This document shows positions 19,083-27,470 of a stretch of DNA of 36,056 bases, in pieces (position 1 is the first letter of the stretch; the number at the start of each line of letters is the position of its first letter). Both the position numbers and the translations under genes were made by a program. Source of the stretch: Oscillospiraceae bacterium (GTDB lineage: Bacteria; Bacillota; Clostridia; Oscillospirales; Oscillospiraceae); the NCBI GenBank assembly GCA_017465745.1, contig JAFTVM010000014.1:1-36056 (forward strand). Reading direction: 5' to 3'. The notes beneath the pieces were generated by a model, which was not told the DNA's origin, ran no database searches, and worked only from the letters and a program-made list of their open reading frames with translations.

Positions 19083-20906
19083 ATGACATTTGATGAACTG
19101 AAAGACAAAGCCCTGAGCCTGCCGTATGCCCCCGGCGTGTATATCATGCGGGATAAGAATGACAAGGTCATTTATGTGGGCAAGGCGAAAAAACTGAAGA
19201 ACCGGGTCAGCCAGTACTTTCAGTCCACGGCGGCCCACACACCGAAGACCCGGCTGATGGTGAGCCACATCGACCATTTTGACGTCATTGTGGCGGCTTC
19301 CGAATTCGAGGCCCTGGTGCTGGAATGCAGCCTGATCAAGCGCTACATGCCCAAGTACAACATCCTGCTCAAAGATGACAAGGGCTATCCGTATCTGCGC
19401 CTGGACATGCGGGAGATTTACCCCCGGATCACCATGGTCAGTAAGATCGCAGATGACGGGGCGGGGTACTACGGCCCTTACGGCAGCCGGGGCGTCACTC
19501 AGGATGTGATGGAAGCCATCCGCCTGATGCTGAAAATGCCGGGCTGCAAACGGGAATTCCCCCGGGACATTGGCAAGGACCGCCCGTGCCTCAACTACCA
19601 CATGAATCAGTGCGCCGGCTGGTGCCGGGAGGGGACCTCTGCAACGGAATACCGCAAAATTGCAGAACAGGCCCGGCAGCTTCTGATGGGCAACTATAAA
19701 ACGGTGGCAGAAGAGATCCGAAAGCAGATGCTGGAGGCGGCGGAAAACCTGGAATTCGAGCTGGCTGCCAGTCTTCGCGACCGATTGACTGCCGTGGAAA
19801 ATCTCGGAAAGAAGCAGCTGGTCACCGCCGGAACGCTGGCCGATACCGACGTCATCGGCTACGGCCAGACGGAGGCGAAGGCCTGCTTTGCAGTGCTCCA
19901 TTTCTCCGGCGGCAATCTGCTGGATAAGGATTACGAAGTCTTCTCTGTGCCGGATGATAAGGAAGCGGCTGTTTCCAGCCTTTTGAAACAGTACTATCTC
20001 AGCCGCGGCATGGCGCCCCGCCGTGTGCTGCTGCCCTTTGGAATTGACGACAGCGAGCTTTTTGCCCGGCTTCTGGAACAGCAGTCCGGTCGGAAACCCC
20101 ATATCCGGGTGCCTCAGCGGGGCGATAACCTGCGGTTGGTGGAGCTGGCCTGCAAAAACGCCTACGAGGAAGCGGAGCGGGTCACAAGCCGGGAAGAGAA
20201 GAATCTCGGCACCCTGAACCTTCTGGGGAAAATGCTGGCCATGGAGCCTCCACGGCGTATCGAGTCCTTCGATATCTCCAACATCTCCGGCACGGACATT
20301 GTGGCCAGCATGGTGGTATTCGAGGACGGCAAGCCCAAGAAGCGCGACTACAAGCGTTTCAAAATTGAAGCCCTCACAAACCAGGACGACTATGAATCCA
20401 TGCGCCAGGTGGTGCGCCGCCGGTTTTCCCACTATAGGGACGGCGACGCCGGATTCGACCAGGCCCCCGATCTGCTGCTCATCGACGGCGGCGTAGCCCA
20501 CGCGAACGCGGCTGTGGAAGCCTTGGCGCAGCTGGGACTGACCATGACGGTGTTCGGCATGGTCAAGGATGACCGGCACCGTACGCGGGCGCTGGTGACC
20601 CCGGAGGGGCAGGAAATCGCCATCGATGCCAACCAGTCCGTCTTTGCCTTCATCGGCACCATTCAGGAGGAGACCCACCGCTTCGCCATCACCTATCACC
20701 GTCAGCTGCGGAGCAAGCGGCTGCGGTATTCTGAGCTGGACGGGATCCCGGGGATCGGTCCCAAGCGCAAGCAGGATCTGCTGAAAGCCTTCAAATCCCT
20801 GACTGCCATCGGCCAGGCGAGCCTCTATGATCTGGAGCGGCATCTGCCGAGGGACGCAGCCTTGAACGTATACAAACATTTCCATCCTACGGAGGAAACC
20901 CAATGA
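19083..20906 (+). CDS. uvrC: Excinuclease ABC subunit C
   Basis: This 607-residue nuclease makes the dual incisions in nucleotide-excision repair. The N-terminal GIY-YIG domain (APGVYIMRDKNDKVIYVGKAK) makes the 3' cut. A UVR motif (LEFELAASLRDRL) binds UvrB. The RNase H-like domain has DISNISGTDIVASMVVFEDG and LLIDGG for the 5' cut, and a C-terminal helix-hairpin-helix pair (LDGIPGIGPKRKQDLL) follows. No convincing ribosome-binding site precedes the ATG at 19083, which is AT-rich upstream. The stop overlaps rsmD (ATGA). Confidence 0.96.
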   Translation: MTFDELKDKALSLPYAPGVYIMRDKNDKVIYVGKAKKLKNRVSQYFQSTAAHTPKTRLMVSHIDHFDVIVAASEFEALVLECSLIKRYMPKYNILLKDDKGYPYLRLDMREIYPRITMVSKIADDGAGYYGPYGSRGVTQDVMEAIRLMLKMPGCKREFPRDIGKDRPCLNYHMNQCAGWCREGTSATEYRKIAEQARQLLMGNYKTVAEEIRKQMLEAAENLEFELAASLRDRLTAVENLGKKQLVTAGTLADTDVIGYGQTEAKACFAVLHFSGGNLLDKDYEVFSVPDDKEAAVSSLLKQYYLSRGMAPRRVLLPFGIDDSELFARLLEQQSGRKPHIRVPQRGDNLRLVELACKNAYEEAERVTSREEKNLGTLNLLGKMLAMEPPRRIESFDISNISGTDIVASMVVFEDGKPKKRDYKRFKIEALTNQDDYESMRQVVRRRFSHYRDGDAGFDQAPDLLLIDGGVAHANAAVEALAQLGLTMTVFGMVKDDRHRTRALVTPEGQEIAIDANQSVFAFIGTIQEETHRFAITYHRQLRSKRLRYSELDGIPGIGPKRKQDLLKAFKSLTAIGQASLYDLERHLPRDAALNVYKHFHPTEETQ

Positions 20907-21445
20907 GAGTCATTACAGGCAAAGCCAGGGGCGTCCAGCTGAAGACCCCTGATGGCATGCTGACCCGTCCTACTGCAGACCGGGTTAAGGAAGCCTTATT
21001 CAGCATCATCAATTTCGATCTGCCCGGCGCGGCCGTGCTGGATCTCTTCGGCGGCACCGGTCAGCTGGGCATCGAGGCCCTGAGCCGGGGCGCCAAGTCC
21101 GCCACCTTTGTCGACGCCCGGGAGGATGCCTGCAGAATCATTCGGGAAAATCTGAAGCGCACCCGCCTGGAAAGCCAGGGCAGGGTGGTGCGCTCCGATT
21201 ATCTGGCCTATCTGCGCCGGTGCCGGGAGAAATTCGATATCATTCTGCTGGATCCCCCATATGCGGAAGTTTTTCTGGAAAATGCTCTGAAATGCATTAC
21301 GGAAATTGACATTTTGCAAACTGGTGGTATAATAGTAGCGGAACGCCCTGTGGAAAAGGAGTTGCCCTTCGAATTTGAGGGCTATACCCGTTCCCGGGAC
21401 TATAAATACGGAAAGACACTGCTGACGATCTACCGGAAGGACTGA
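20903..21445 (+). CDS. rsmD: 16S rRNA (guanine966-N2)-methyltransferase RsmD
   Basis: This 180-residue SAM-dependent methyltransferase starts MRVITGKARG, as is usual. It has the SAM-binding LDLFGGTGQLGIEALSRG motif and the catalytic DPPY (D117-Y120). It is coupled to uvrC by a 4-base overlap and followed 6 bases later by coaD, a pairing that is very common in bacteria. Confidence 0.95.
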   Translation: MRVITGKARGVQLKTPDGMLTRPTADRVKEALFSIINFDLPGAAVLDLFGGTGQLGIEALSRGAKSATFVDAREDACRIIRENLKRTRLESQGRVVRSDYLAYLRRCREKFDIILLDPPYAEVFLENALKCITEIDILQTGGIIVAERPVEKELPFEFEGYTRSRDYKYGKTLLTIYRKD

Positions 21446-21451
21446 CAGGCC

Positions 21452-21949
21452 ATGAAAATCGCCATCTATCCGGGCAGCTTTGACCCGGTCACCAGCGGAC
21501 ATCTGAATATCATCCGCCGGGCGGCGAAAATCTTTGACCGTCTTGTGGTCTGCGTTATGGTGAACGGCGGCAAGAGTCCCATGTTCACTCTGGAAGAGCG
21601 GGTGGAGCTGATCCGCCGTGTTACGAAGGATCTTCCTAATGTGGAAGTAGATTCGTCCAACGAGCTGCTGGCGGAATACGCCCGGCGCAAGGGTGGTTCG
21701 GTTCTGGTCAAGGGCCTGCGGGCAGGTTCTGACTTCGAGTACGAATTCCAGATGGCGCTGATCAACCGCAGCATCAACCCCGATCTGGATACCATGTTCC
21801 TGACTGCTGAACATCAGTATATGTACATGAGCTCCAGCACCGTCAAGGAGTTGGGCAAGTACGGCGTGGATCTTTCCGACTTCCTGCCGGAGGAAATCAT
21901 TCCGGATTTTCAAGAAAGAATAAAGTTAAACCTTCAAGGAGGAAAATAA
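21452..21949 (+). CDS. coaD: Phosphopantetheine adenylyltransferase CoaD
   Basis: This 165-residue nucleotidyltransferase makes dephospho-CoA from 4'-phosphopantetheine and ATP. The N-terminal YPGSFDPVTSGHLNII carries the TSGH (14-17) nucleotide-binding motif. The C-terminal YMYMSSSTVKEL carries the second ATP-binding motif. Length is normal. Confidence 0.97.
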   Translation: MKIAIYPGSFDPVTSGHLNIIRRAAKIFDRLVVCVMVNGGKSPMFTLEERVELIRRVTKDLPNVEVDSSNELLAEYARRKGGSVLVKGLRAGSDFEYEFQMALINRSINPDLDTMFLTAEHQYMYMSSSTVKELGKYGVDLSDFLPEEIIPDFQERIKLNLQGGK

Positions 21950-21950
21950 T

Positions 21951-22424
21951 ATGAGCACCAGAAATACTGAAGATATTATCGGCGCACTGTATGACCTGGT
22001 TCAGGATGCCCGCAGCGTCCCCCTGAACGCTGACAAGTGCATGGTTGAGCGTGACAAGGTCCTGGATATGCTGGATGAGATCATCACCAATCTGCCCGCC
22101 GAGCTGAAGCAGTCCCGCACCATCGTGGATTCCCGCAATGAGCTGATCAGCCAGGCCCGCCGTGAGGCTGAGACCATCATCCGTCAGGCTCAGGAGCAGG
22201 CTGAAGAACTGATCAACAAGGAAGCCATTTATGTGGAAGCCCGCCGCCGCTGCGAGGAAATGGTCAAGCAGAATCAGGCCCGTGTCAACGAGCTGAAGGC
22301 TGCTGCCAACGCTTACATGGACGGCAACCTGCGCCAGACTGAGGAAGTCATTGCCAAGTGCCTGGCAGAGGTCCGGGAGACCCGCACCAAGTTCCAGACC
22401 CTGACCGGCGGTCAGAAGGACTAA
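21951..22424 (+). CDS. Coiled-coil protein downstream of coaD, function unknown
   Basis: This 157-residue highly charged protein is almost wholly helical, with a long coiled coil (about 55-125: SQARREAETIIRQAQEQAEE). It has no signal peptide or transmembrane segment. Such proteins resemble DivIVA-like or ATP-synthase-H-like coiled coils and are often auto-annotated as ATPase, but no nucleotide-binding motif is visible. It is one base behind coaD and shares its transcript, with AGGAGG before the ATG. The sequence gives no functional clue beyond a likely scaffold role. Confidence 0.85.
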   Translation: MSTRNTEDIIGALYDLVQDARSVPLNADKCMVERDKVLDMLDEIITNLPAELKQSRTIVDSRNELISQARREAETIIRQAQEQAEELINKEAIYVEARRRCEEMVKQNQARVNELKAAANAYMDGNLRQTEEVIAKCLAEVRETRTKFQTLTGGQKD

Positions 22425-22437
22425 TTCCATACATTCC

Positions 22438-22474
22438 AACCGGGACGATCATTGGATCGTCCCGGTTCTTTTTT
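22438..22474 (+). terminator. Terminator of the uvrC-rsmD-coaD run
   Basis: A perfect 13-bp stem (22438-22450 with 22455-22467) with loop ATTG is followed by CTTTTTT. Confidence 0.93.
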
Positions 22475-22514
22475 GCGTTCAGTCCGAATAGCATGAAAGC
22501 GAAAGGGGGAGGGA

Positions 22515-22943
22515 ATGATGACGGTCAATCAAAAGGTAACAGGAACAGCATCCACAATACCGGGTGGCCTCGCAGCGGCGGGCCTGGTGAGCATGGGCAT
22601 TACGGCGGCACTGTCCGCCCTGGCGGCCTGGCTGATCCTGAGAGGGACACTGCCGGAGCAGAGCGTTGGATACTGCTCCATGGTGATCCTGCTGCTGGGT
22701 GCTGCCGCAGGAGCCGTGACGGCCATCGCCAGGATAAAACGGCGAAGATTCCAGATGGGTCTTGCATCCGGGGGGATCTACTTTGCGTGTTTGCTTCTTG
22801 TGACGGCCCTGTTCTTCGGCGGTGTCTATGATGGGGTGGGTGTGACTGCGCTGATGATCCTATGCGGCTGCGGCTTGGTGATTCTGCTTGTTCCGAATGG
22901 ACAAAATAGGGCAGGATGCCGAAGGCGGAAAAAGCGACATTAA
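22515..22943 (+). CDS. Four-helix membrane protein, TIGR04086-like
   Basis: This 142-residue protein has four hydrophobic segments (about 20-42, 52-70, 82-102, 108-126) and a basic C-terminal tail (RRRKKRH). The pattern and size resemble the TIGR04086/YrzE membrane proteins of Firmicutes, whose role is unknown. AAAGGGGGAGGG lies directly upstream; ATG 22515 and ATG 22518 are both possible starts. Confidence 0.7.
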   Translation: MMTVNQKVTGTASTIPGGLAAAGLVSMGITAALSALAAWLILRGTLPEQSVGYCSMVILLLGAAAGAVTAIARIKRRRFQMGLASGGIYFACLLLVTALFFGGVYDGVGVTALMILCGCGLVILLVPNGQNRAGCRRRKKRH

Positions 22944-23275
22944 GAACTTGTGTATTCTGCACAATGGGTAAATAATATTTACCGAGTAATTAAGAAATGC
23001 AAGAGTCCTTGCATCAACTATATTTTGTGGAGTTGCCGGATTTAACCCCCAATATCTGGATAAATAGTTGAAAATGATAAAGCTTCTTTTCTGATTTTTG
23101 GAATGGTTGACATAACGATGTTGACATAAAAATCGGCACATTTTACAAAAATGCTCAAATGTACGAATAACTCTTGAAAAAATGATAAATTTGGAGTATA
23201 GTATGGAAGTAATGATACGCTTCGGGGATACTGTACTCCATTTGATCTCTTTACCGATTTCACAGGAGGAATCCC
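22944..23275. other. 332-base AT-rich intergenic region
   Basis: No gene is supported here. The region is strongly AT-rich compared with its neighbours and contains two TTGACA boxes (23107-23112 and 23121-23126) without a good -10. The one good promoter it contains is listed separately at 23174-23202. No clear terminator follows the gene ending at 22943. Confidence 0.6.
23174..23202 (+). promoter_or_regulatory. Sigma-A promoter of the membrane protein-xerD pair
   Basis: TTGAAA (23174-23179), 17-bp spacer and TATAGT (23197-23202), about 73 bases before the ATG at 23276. Confidence 0.65.
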
Positions 23276-23797
23276 ATGTCGAAGCACGCAATCATTCATT
23301 TTCCGGAATTTCGTCACCAGGGTCCTGCGCTGGTGCTGGCAGCTTTCTTCTTTCTTGGCCATTTTTTGGGCGTCTTGCTTTCCGGTTCCGCAAGCCAGCA
23401 TTTCTTTTCTGCGATGCGCACGGCGGTAAGCAGCCGTGTGTCGATCATCGGCTTGCTGTCATCGGTCGTTCTGCCGTTCGTCTTTTCCGCCGCCGCGGTA
23501 TATCTCGGCAGACCCGTTCTTTTGTTCCCGATAGCCTTCTGGAAGGCGTTTTTATTTTCTTATCTGGGATCCGGCCTGTGCTCTGCCTGGGGCAGTGCCG
23601 GCTGGCTCATGATGCCTCTTGTGATGTTCGGAAGCCTCTGCTCCATGCCGGTTCTTTACTGGTACTGGATGCGGTCTGTCGCCGGCCACCGGTTCGAAAT
23701 CGGCGTGTGCTGTGCGATTTTTGGCATCCTGTTGGCTGTATGGGCCGTTGATTATTATTTGATCGTGCCATTTCTGGCTGGTATCATAACTTTTTGA
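23276..23797 (+). CDS. Multi-pass membrane protein upstream of xerD (possibly SpoIIM-like)
   Basis: This 173-residue hydrophobic protein has about five transmembrane segments (FFFLGHFLGVLLSG; IIGLLSSVVLPFVFSAAAVY; AFWKAFLFSYLGSGL; WLMMPLVMFGSLCSMPVLYWYWM; a final helix to the C-terminus). The FWKAFLFSYLGSG stretch and the position directly before xerD recall SpoIIM of the Bacillus spoIIM-fur-xerD region. Overall similarity is too thin to name it. The start is fixed by CAGGAGG 8 bases upstream. It is probably co-transcribed with xerD. Confidence 0.7.
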   Translation: MSKHAIIHFPEFRHQGPALVLAAFFFLGHFLGVLLSGSASQHFFSAMRTAVSSRVSIIGLLSSVVLPFVFSAAAVYLGRPVLLFPIAFWKAFLFSYLGSGLCSAWGSAGWLMMPLVMFGSLCSMPVLYWYWMRSVAGHRFEIGVCCAIFGILLAVWAVDYYLIVPFLAGIITF

Positions 23798-23818
23798 AGG
23801 GTAAAGGAACGCTGTTTC

Positions 23819-24706
23819 ATGCTTGACCTGATCAATGCTTACGAAAATTACCTGACGAAGGTAAAGCAGGCGTCCGCGAATACCGTCTTCTCCTACATGC
23901 GTGACATCCGGCAGTTTGCCGGTTGGCTGCGGGATGCGGAGAATACGGACGTTGTGGATGCCGGACAAGTGAATATCAGCGCCTATCTCAGCCACCTGAA
24001 GGGAGAGGGGCGGTCTGCCGCCACCGTTTCCCGGTGCCTGGCCAGCCTGAAGAATTTTTATTCTTATGTGGTTTCCTCCGGTTTTCTGGAGGCAAGTCCT
24101 GTGCCTGCTGACATCAAGGTGGAGCGTGGCGAGAAAAAGCTGCCCCAGATCCTCACCGGTGAGGAAGTGGAGCTGTTGCTGAATCAGCCCGTCTGCTCCG
24201 ATCCCAAGGGTTACCGGGACAAGGCTATGCTGGAAGTGATGTACGCCACCGGCATCCGGGTCTCGGAGCTGATCGACCTGAACGTGGACGACGTGAATCT
24301 GGATTCCGGCTTTATCCGCTGTGCAGGTTCCCGGAAATCCCGGAACATTCCGCTGTATCCCGGTGCGCTGGCCGCGCTGTCTGTGTACCTGTACGAGGTT
24401 CGCGGCGCCATGCTGGCTGACCCCGGCGAAAAGGCGCTCTTTGTCAACGTGGGCGGCTCCCGGATGAGCCGGCAGGGCTTCTGGAAGATCCTGAAGCACT
24501 ACCAGGCCACCGCCCGGATCGACAAGGAGATCACGCCCCATACCCTGCGTCACAGCTTCGCGGTGCACCTGCTGGAAAACGGCGCAGATCTGAGTTCCCT
24601 TCAGGAACTGATGGGTCACAGCGATATCTCCTCCACCCAGGTCTATACCCACCTGATCAACAACAAGCTGAAATCCGTATACGAAAAATGCCACCCCAAG
24701 GCATAA
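23819..24706 (+). CDS. xerD: Site-specific tyrosine recombinase XerD (XerC/D family)
   Basis: This 295-residue recombinase resolves chromosome dimers at dif. An N-terminal SAM-like domain (LIDAYENYLTKV-type start) precedes the catalytic domain. The catalytic set is complete: R147 in ATGIRVSEL, H241 and R244 in HTLRHSF, H267 in LMGHSDISSTQ and nucleophile Y276 in VYTH. Family length is normal. It could be XerC or XerD; position and pattern favour XerD. Filamentous phages often exploit host XerCD for integration, and a filamentous prophage lies about 4.4 kb downstream. Confidence 0.92.
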   Translation: MLDLINAYENYLTKVKQASANTVFSYMRDIRQFAGWLRDAENTDVVDAGQVNISAYLSHLKGEGRSAATVSRCLASLKNFYSYVVSSGFLEASPVPADIKVERGEKKLPQILTGEEVELLLNQPVCSDPKGYRDKAMLEVMYATGIRVSELIDLNVDDVNLDSGFIRCAGSRKSRNIPLYPGALAALSVYLYEVRGAMLADPGEKALFVNVGGSRMSRQGFWKILKHYQATARIDKEITPHTLRHSFAVHLLENGADLSSLQELMGHSDISSTQVYTHLINNKLKSVYEKCHPKA

Positions 24707-24710
24707 TGAT

Positions 24711-24739
24711 AAAAGCTCTGCCTTGCGGCAGAGCTTTTT
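24711..24739 (+). terminator. Terminator of xerD
   Basis: An 8-bp GC-rich stem (24715-24722 with 24727-24734), loop TTGC, then TTTTT; A's precede the stem. Confidence 0.92.
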
Positions 24740-24745
24740 CCGTGC

Positions 24746-24775
24746 AAAAACCGCCATGCGAAAGCATGGCGGTTT
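24746..24775 (-). terminator. Terminator of pfkA
   Basis: A 12-bp stem (24748-24759 with 24764-24775) with a GAAA loop on the plus strand. Read on the minus strand it ends in a T-run, matching pfkA, which stops at 24787. Confidence 0.9.
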
Positions 24776-24786
24776 CCTTATGAAAT

Positions 24787-25770
24787 TCAGGCGTTGTCCC
24801 GCAAGCCGGTCATGGCAGTCATGACGTCCAGCTCCATGGACTGCAGGCGCTTGGTATCCTCCAGCGCCTTGTCGATGTCCACGTCGATGAAATCACCGTG
24901 GCGGGTGCAGACGATGCGGTTGTTCTTGCCTGCCAGCAGCAGTTCCACAGCCAGATAGCCCATCTTGGTGGCATTGACGCGGTCACGGGCGGTGGGGGAG
25001 CCGCCGCGCTGAATGTGGCCCAGAACGGTGACGCGGGGTTCCATGTCGATTGCCTCGTGGATCTTCTTGGCAATATCAGTGGCGCTGCCGGCGCCCTCAG
25101 CAACCACGATCATGTAGTGGGTGAAGCCGCGGAAGCGGGCCTGGCGGATCTTCTCGATGACGTCCTTCTCGAAGTCCACGGGCTTTTCGGGCACCAGAAC
25201 AGCGGTGGCACCCACAGCAAGTCCTACGTACATGGCCAGGTAACCGGCGTTGCGGCCCATGACCTCCACCACCGAGCAGCGCTCGTGGGCCTGCATGGTG
25301 TCACGCAGACGGTCGATGCACTCAATGGCGGTATTGGCGGCGGTGTCGAAGCCGATGCAGTAGTTGGTGCAGCTGATGTCGTTGTCAATGGTGCCGGGGA
25401 TGCCGATGACATTAATGCCGTGTCTGGACAGGGCCCGGGCACCCCGGAAGGTACCGTCGCCGCCGATGGCGATGATGCTGTCCAGACCCAGGAATTTGCA
25501 GGCGGAAACAGCCTTCTTCTGACCTTTTTCGGTCATGAATTCCTCGCTTCTGGCGGTGTAAAGGATGGTGCCGCCCCGGTTGATGGTGTGGGCGATTTTG
25601 GTTTCGTCCATCTTCATTACATCGCCGTTGATCAGGCCGTTCCAGCCACGGCGGATACCGTAGCACTCGATGCCGTGGTACAGGCAAGCGCGGACAACGG
25701 CGCGGACGGCTGCGTTCATACCGGGGGCGTCGCCACCGCTGGTCAGAACGCCGATTCGTTTCACACTCAT
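24787..25770 (-). CDS. pfkA: ATP-dependent 6-phosphofructokinase
   Basis: This 327-residue glycolytic enzyme phosphorylates fructose 6-phosphate. The N-terminal ATP site is IGVLTSGGDAPGMNAAVR, followed by IGGDGTFRGA. The catalytic GTIDNDI contains the base aspartate, and the MGRNAGYLA and LGHIQRGGSPTARDR motifs are typical of bacterial allosteric PfkA. The ribosome-binding site GGGAGG precedes the ATG. It is monocistronic, with its own promoter and terminator. Confidence 0.97.
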   Translation of the reverse strand: MSVKRIGVLTSGGDAPGMNAAVRAVVRACLYHGIECYGIRRGWNGLINGDVMKMDETKIAHTINRGGTILYTARSEEFMTEKGQKKAVSACKFLGLDSIIAIGGDGTFRGARALSRHGINVIGIPGTIDNDISCTNYCIGFDTAANTAIECIDRLRDTMQAHERCSVVEVMGRNAGYLAMYVGLAVGATAVLVPEKPVDFEKDVIEKIRQARFRGFTHYMIVVAEGAGSATDIAKKIHEAIDMEPRVTVLGHIQRGGSPTARDRVNATKMGYLAVELLLAGKNNRIVCTRHGDFIDVDIDKALEDTKRLQSMELDVMTAMTGLRDNA

Positions 25771-25805
25771 AAGGATACCTCCCGATGATTATTATTCATG
25801 TATCT

Positions 25806-25834
25806 ATTTTACCGGGAACAGTGCGGCTTGTAAA
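25806..25834 (-). promoter_or_regulatory. Sigma-A promoter of pfkA
   Basis: On the minus strand: TTTACA (25834-25829), 17-bp spacer and TAAAAT (25811-25806), 36 bases before the pfkA start. Confidence 0.7.
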
Positions 25835-25876
25835 GGCTGAATTCGATTATTTCCTTACCAATTTTACCGTTTCCAC

Positions 25877-25907
25877 TTGACTGTAAACCTCCTTTATAGT
25901 ATATGAT
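25877..25907 (+). promoter_or_regulatory. MerR-type promoter/operator with 19-bp spacer and dyad
   Basis: TTGACT (25877-25882) and TATGAT (25902-25907) are separated by 19 bp, the overlong spacer typical of MerR-activated promoters. The spacer contains a dyad, ACTGTAAA-CCTCC-TTTATAGT (25880-25900; 7 of 8 positions symmetrical). It stands 26 bases before the MerR-type gene, suggesting autoregulation. Confidence 0.65.
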
Positions 25908-25933
25908 GAGTAACGAAAGGAGGGGAAGACCCC

Positions 25934-27430
25934 ATGAGAATACAGGAACTGGAGCGGCAGGTAGGCATCGAGCGTGCCACCATCCGCTTTTATGAGAAGG
26001 AAGGTCTGATTACCCCTGAACGGTCGGAAAACGGCTACCGGGATTATTCTGATGCCGATGCCGCTGAACTGCAGCGCATCAAGCTGCTGCGGGAGCTGTG
26101 TGTTAGCCTGGACACCATCCGCAATCTCCAGGCGGGAAAGGAAGATTTTGCCGCCGTCATGCGCCGGCAGAGCCACATCCTCCAGGGCAGGCGGGATCAG
26201 ATGGAGCGGGCGCGGATCGTCTGCGACCAGATCAGCGACGACGGTGTGACTTACATCGGCATGGATACCGGCCATTATCAGAATCTGCTGAACGCCCCGC
26301 TGCTGCCTCAGCCGCCCGGACAGGGGAGTGGGAAGGTTTTCGAGGAACGGGACTACCGGGAACCTCACCCCTGGCGGCGGTTCTTTGCCCGCTTCCTGGA
26401 CTACGAGCTGACCTATGCGGTGCTCTGGTTCATTGCGACGGTGGTGCTGCGCTGGCGGGTCGTCAGCGATGTCGGAATGATCTTTATTGGATTTGCAGTT
26501 TGGTTTATCCAGGTGCCCATCGAGGCAGCGTGGATCCATTTCCTGGGTACCACGCCGGGCAAGTGGATCTTCGGCATCCGGGTGGAAGCCATCGAGGGCG
26601 GAAAGCTCACCTACGGCGAAGCCCTGGAGCGGGCCTGGCGGGCCTACTATGCGGGCATGGGTCTGAATATCCCCCTGCTGCGGCTGTGGTGCTTCTGGCG
26701 GGGCTACAGAGCCCACAAGGACGAATGGGACACCGACTGGGACGAATACAGCGAGGTTAGCTTCCGGGACTTTAACTGGAAGAACTGGGTGCTGATCGTT
26801 GTGGCTTACGCTGCTGCGGTTGGTCTGGGCGTGGTATCCGAACTGGAAGCCCAACTGCCCAGCTACCGCAGCAATGAGCTGACGGTGGCGCAGTTTTCGA
26901 AGAATTTCAATTTCTATGATCAGCTCCTGGCCAATGATTCTTGTCAGACCATGTACCGGGACGGTACGATGCAGGAAAAGAATTACACCGAGAATATGGT
27001 GCTGCCGGATTTCGGCGAGCTGGAATACGATCCCTGGGACCAGTTTGAATACGAGATGGACGGGGATGCCATCAAAGCCATCCATTTCAATCATACCTGG
27101 TATGAGCGGGATTCTGCCTTCAACATCTTTGAAGTGTTCGGAACAGGGGAGATCGACAGCCTGTCCCACTGGATCCCAACCTACTGCCGCCTTGCCATGA
27201 TCACCGCCATGGCATCCCAGGAGGGAATCACCAGCAATGCGCTGGCTGGATACATTGAAATATTCAATGAGGATATTCGAAAGCCTGCATCCGATGGATT
27301 GACAGCCACCTACGGCGCGGTTACCTGCAGCTGGGATCTGGGGCTGGAGCTTATTAAGGACTATCCGGAAGACAGCACCAATTCCGATGTATATGAAGTG
27401 ACCTTGGATCTGACGATCAAATTCGGATAA
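25934..27430 (+). CDS. Membrane-bound MerR-family regulator fused to an RDD domain
   Basis: This 498-residue protein has three parts. Residues 1-70 are a MerR winged helix-turn-helix (MRIQELERQVGIERATIRFYEKEGLI, then GYRDYSDAD). Residues about 70-105 form the usual dimerising helix. Residues about 145-260 form an RDD-type membrane domain with arginines and an aspartate in RRFFARFLDYELTYAVL and the GTTPGKWIFGIRV signature. A further hydrophobic helix (about 285-302) precedes a roughly 190-residue C-terminal domain, probably extracytoplasmic, that I do not recognise. Tethering a MerR DNA-binding domain to the membrane is uncommon and suggests direct sensing of an envelope or external signal. 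The ribosome-binding site is AAAGGAGGGG. No likely target gene other than itself is evident. Confidence 0.85.
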   Translation: MRIQELERQVGIERATIRFYEKEGLITPERSENGYRDYSDADAAELQRIKLLRELCVSLDTIRNLQAGKEDFAAVMRRQSHILQGRRDQMERARIVCDQISDDGVTYIGMDTGHYQNLLNAPLLPQPPGQGSGKVFEERDYREPHPWRRFFARFLDYELTYAVLWFIATVVLRWRVVSDVGMIFIGFAVWFIQVPIEAAWIHFLGTTPGKWIFGIRVEAIEGGKLTYGEALERAWRAYYAGMGLNIPLLRLWCFWRGYRAHKDEWDTDWDEYSEVSFRDFNWKNWVLIVVAYAAAVGLGVVSELEAQLPSYRSNELTVAQFSKNFNFYDQLLANDSCQTMYRDGTMQEKNYTENMVLPDFGELEYDPWDQFEYEMDGDAIKAIHFNHTWYERDSAFNIFEVFGTGEIDSLSHWIPTYCRLAMITAMASQEGITSNALAGYIEIFNEDIRKPASDGLTATYGAVTCSWDLGLELIKDYPEDSTNSDVYEVTLDLTIKFG

Positions 27431-27470
27431 AAAATCTCCCTGACGGGTTTACCGTCAGGGAGTTCGTTTT
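27431..27470. terminator. Bidirectional terminator between the MerR-RDD gene and the symporter
   Basis: An 11-bp stem (27436-27446 with 27452-27462) with loop GTTTA has a T-rich stretch after it and an A-run before it. It serves both convergent genes and touches the symporter stop codon. Confidence 0.9.
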
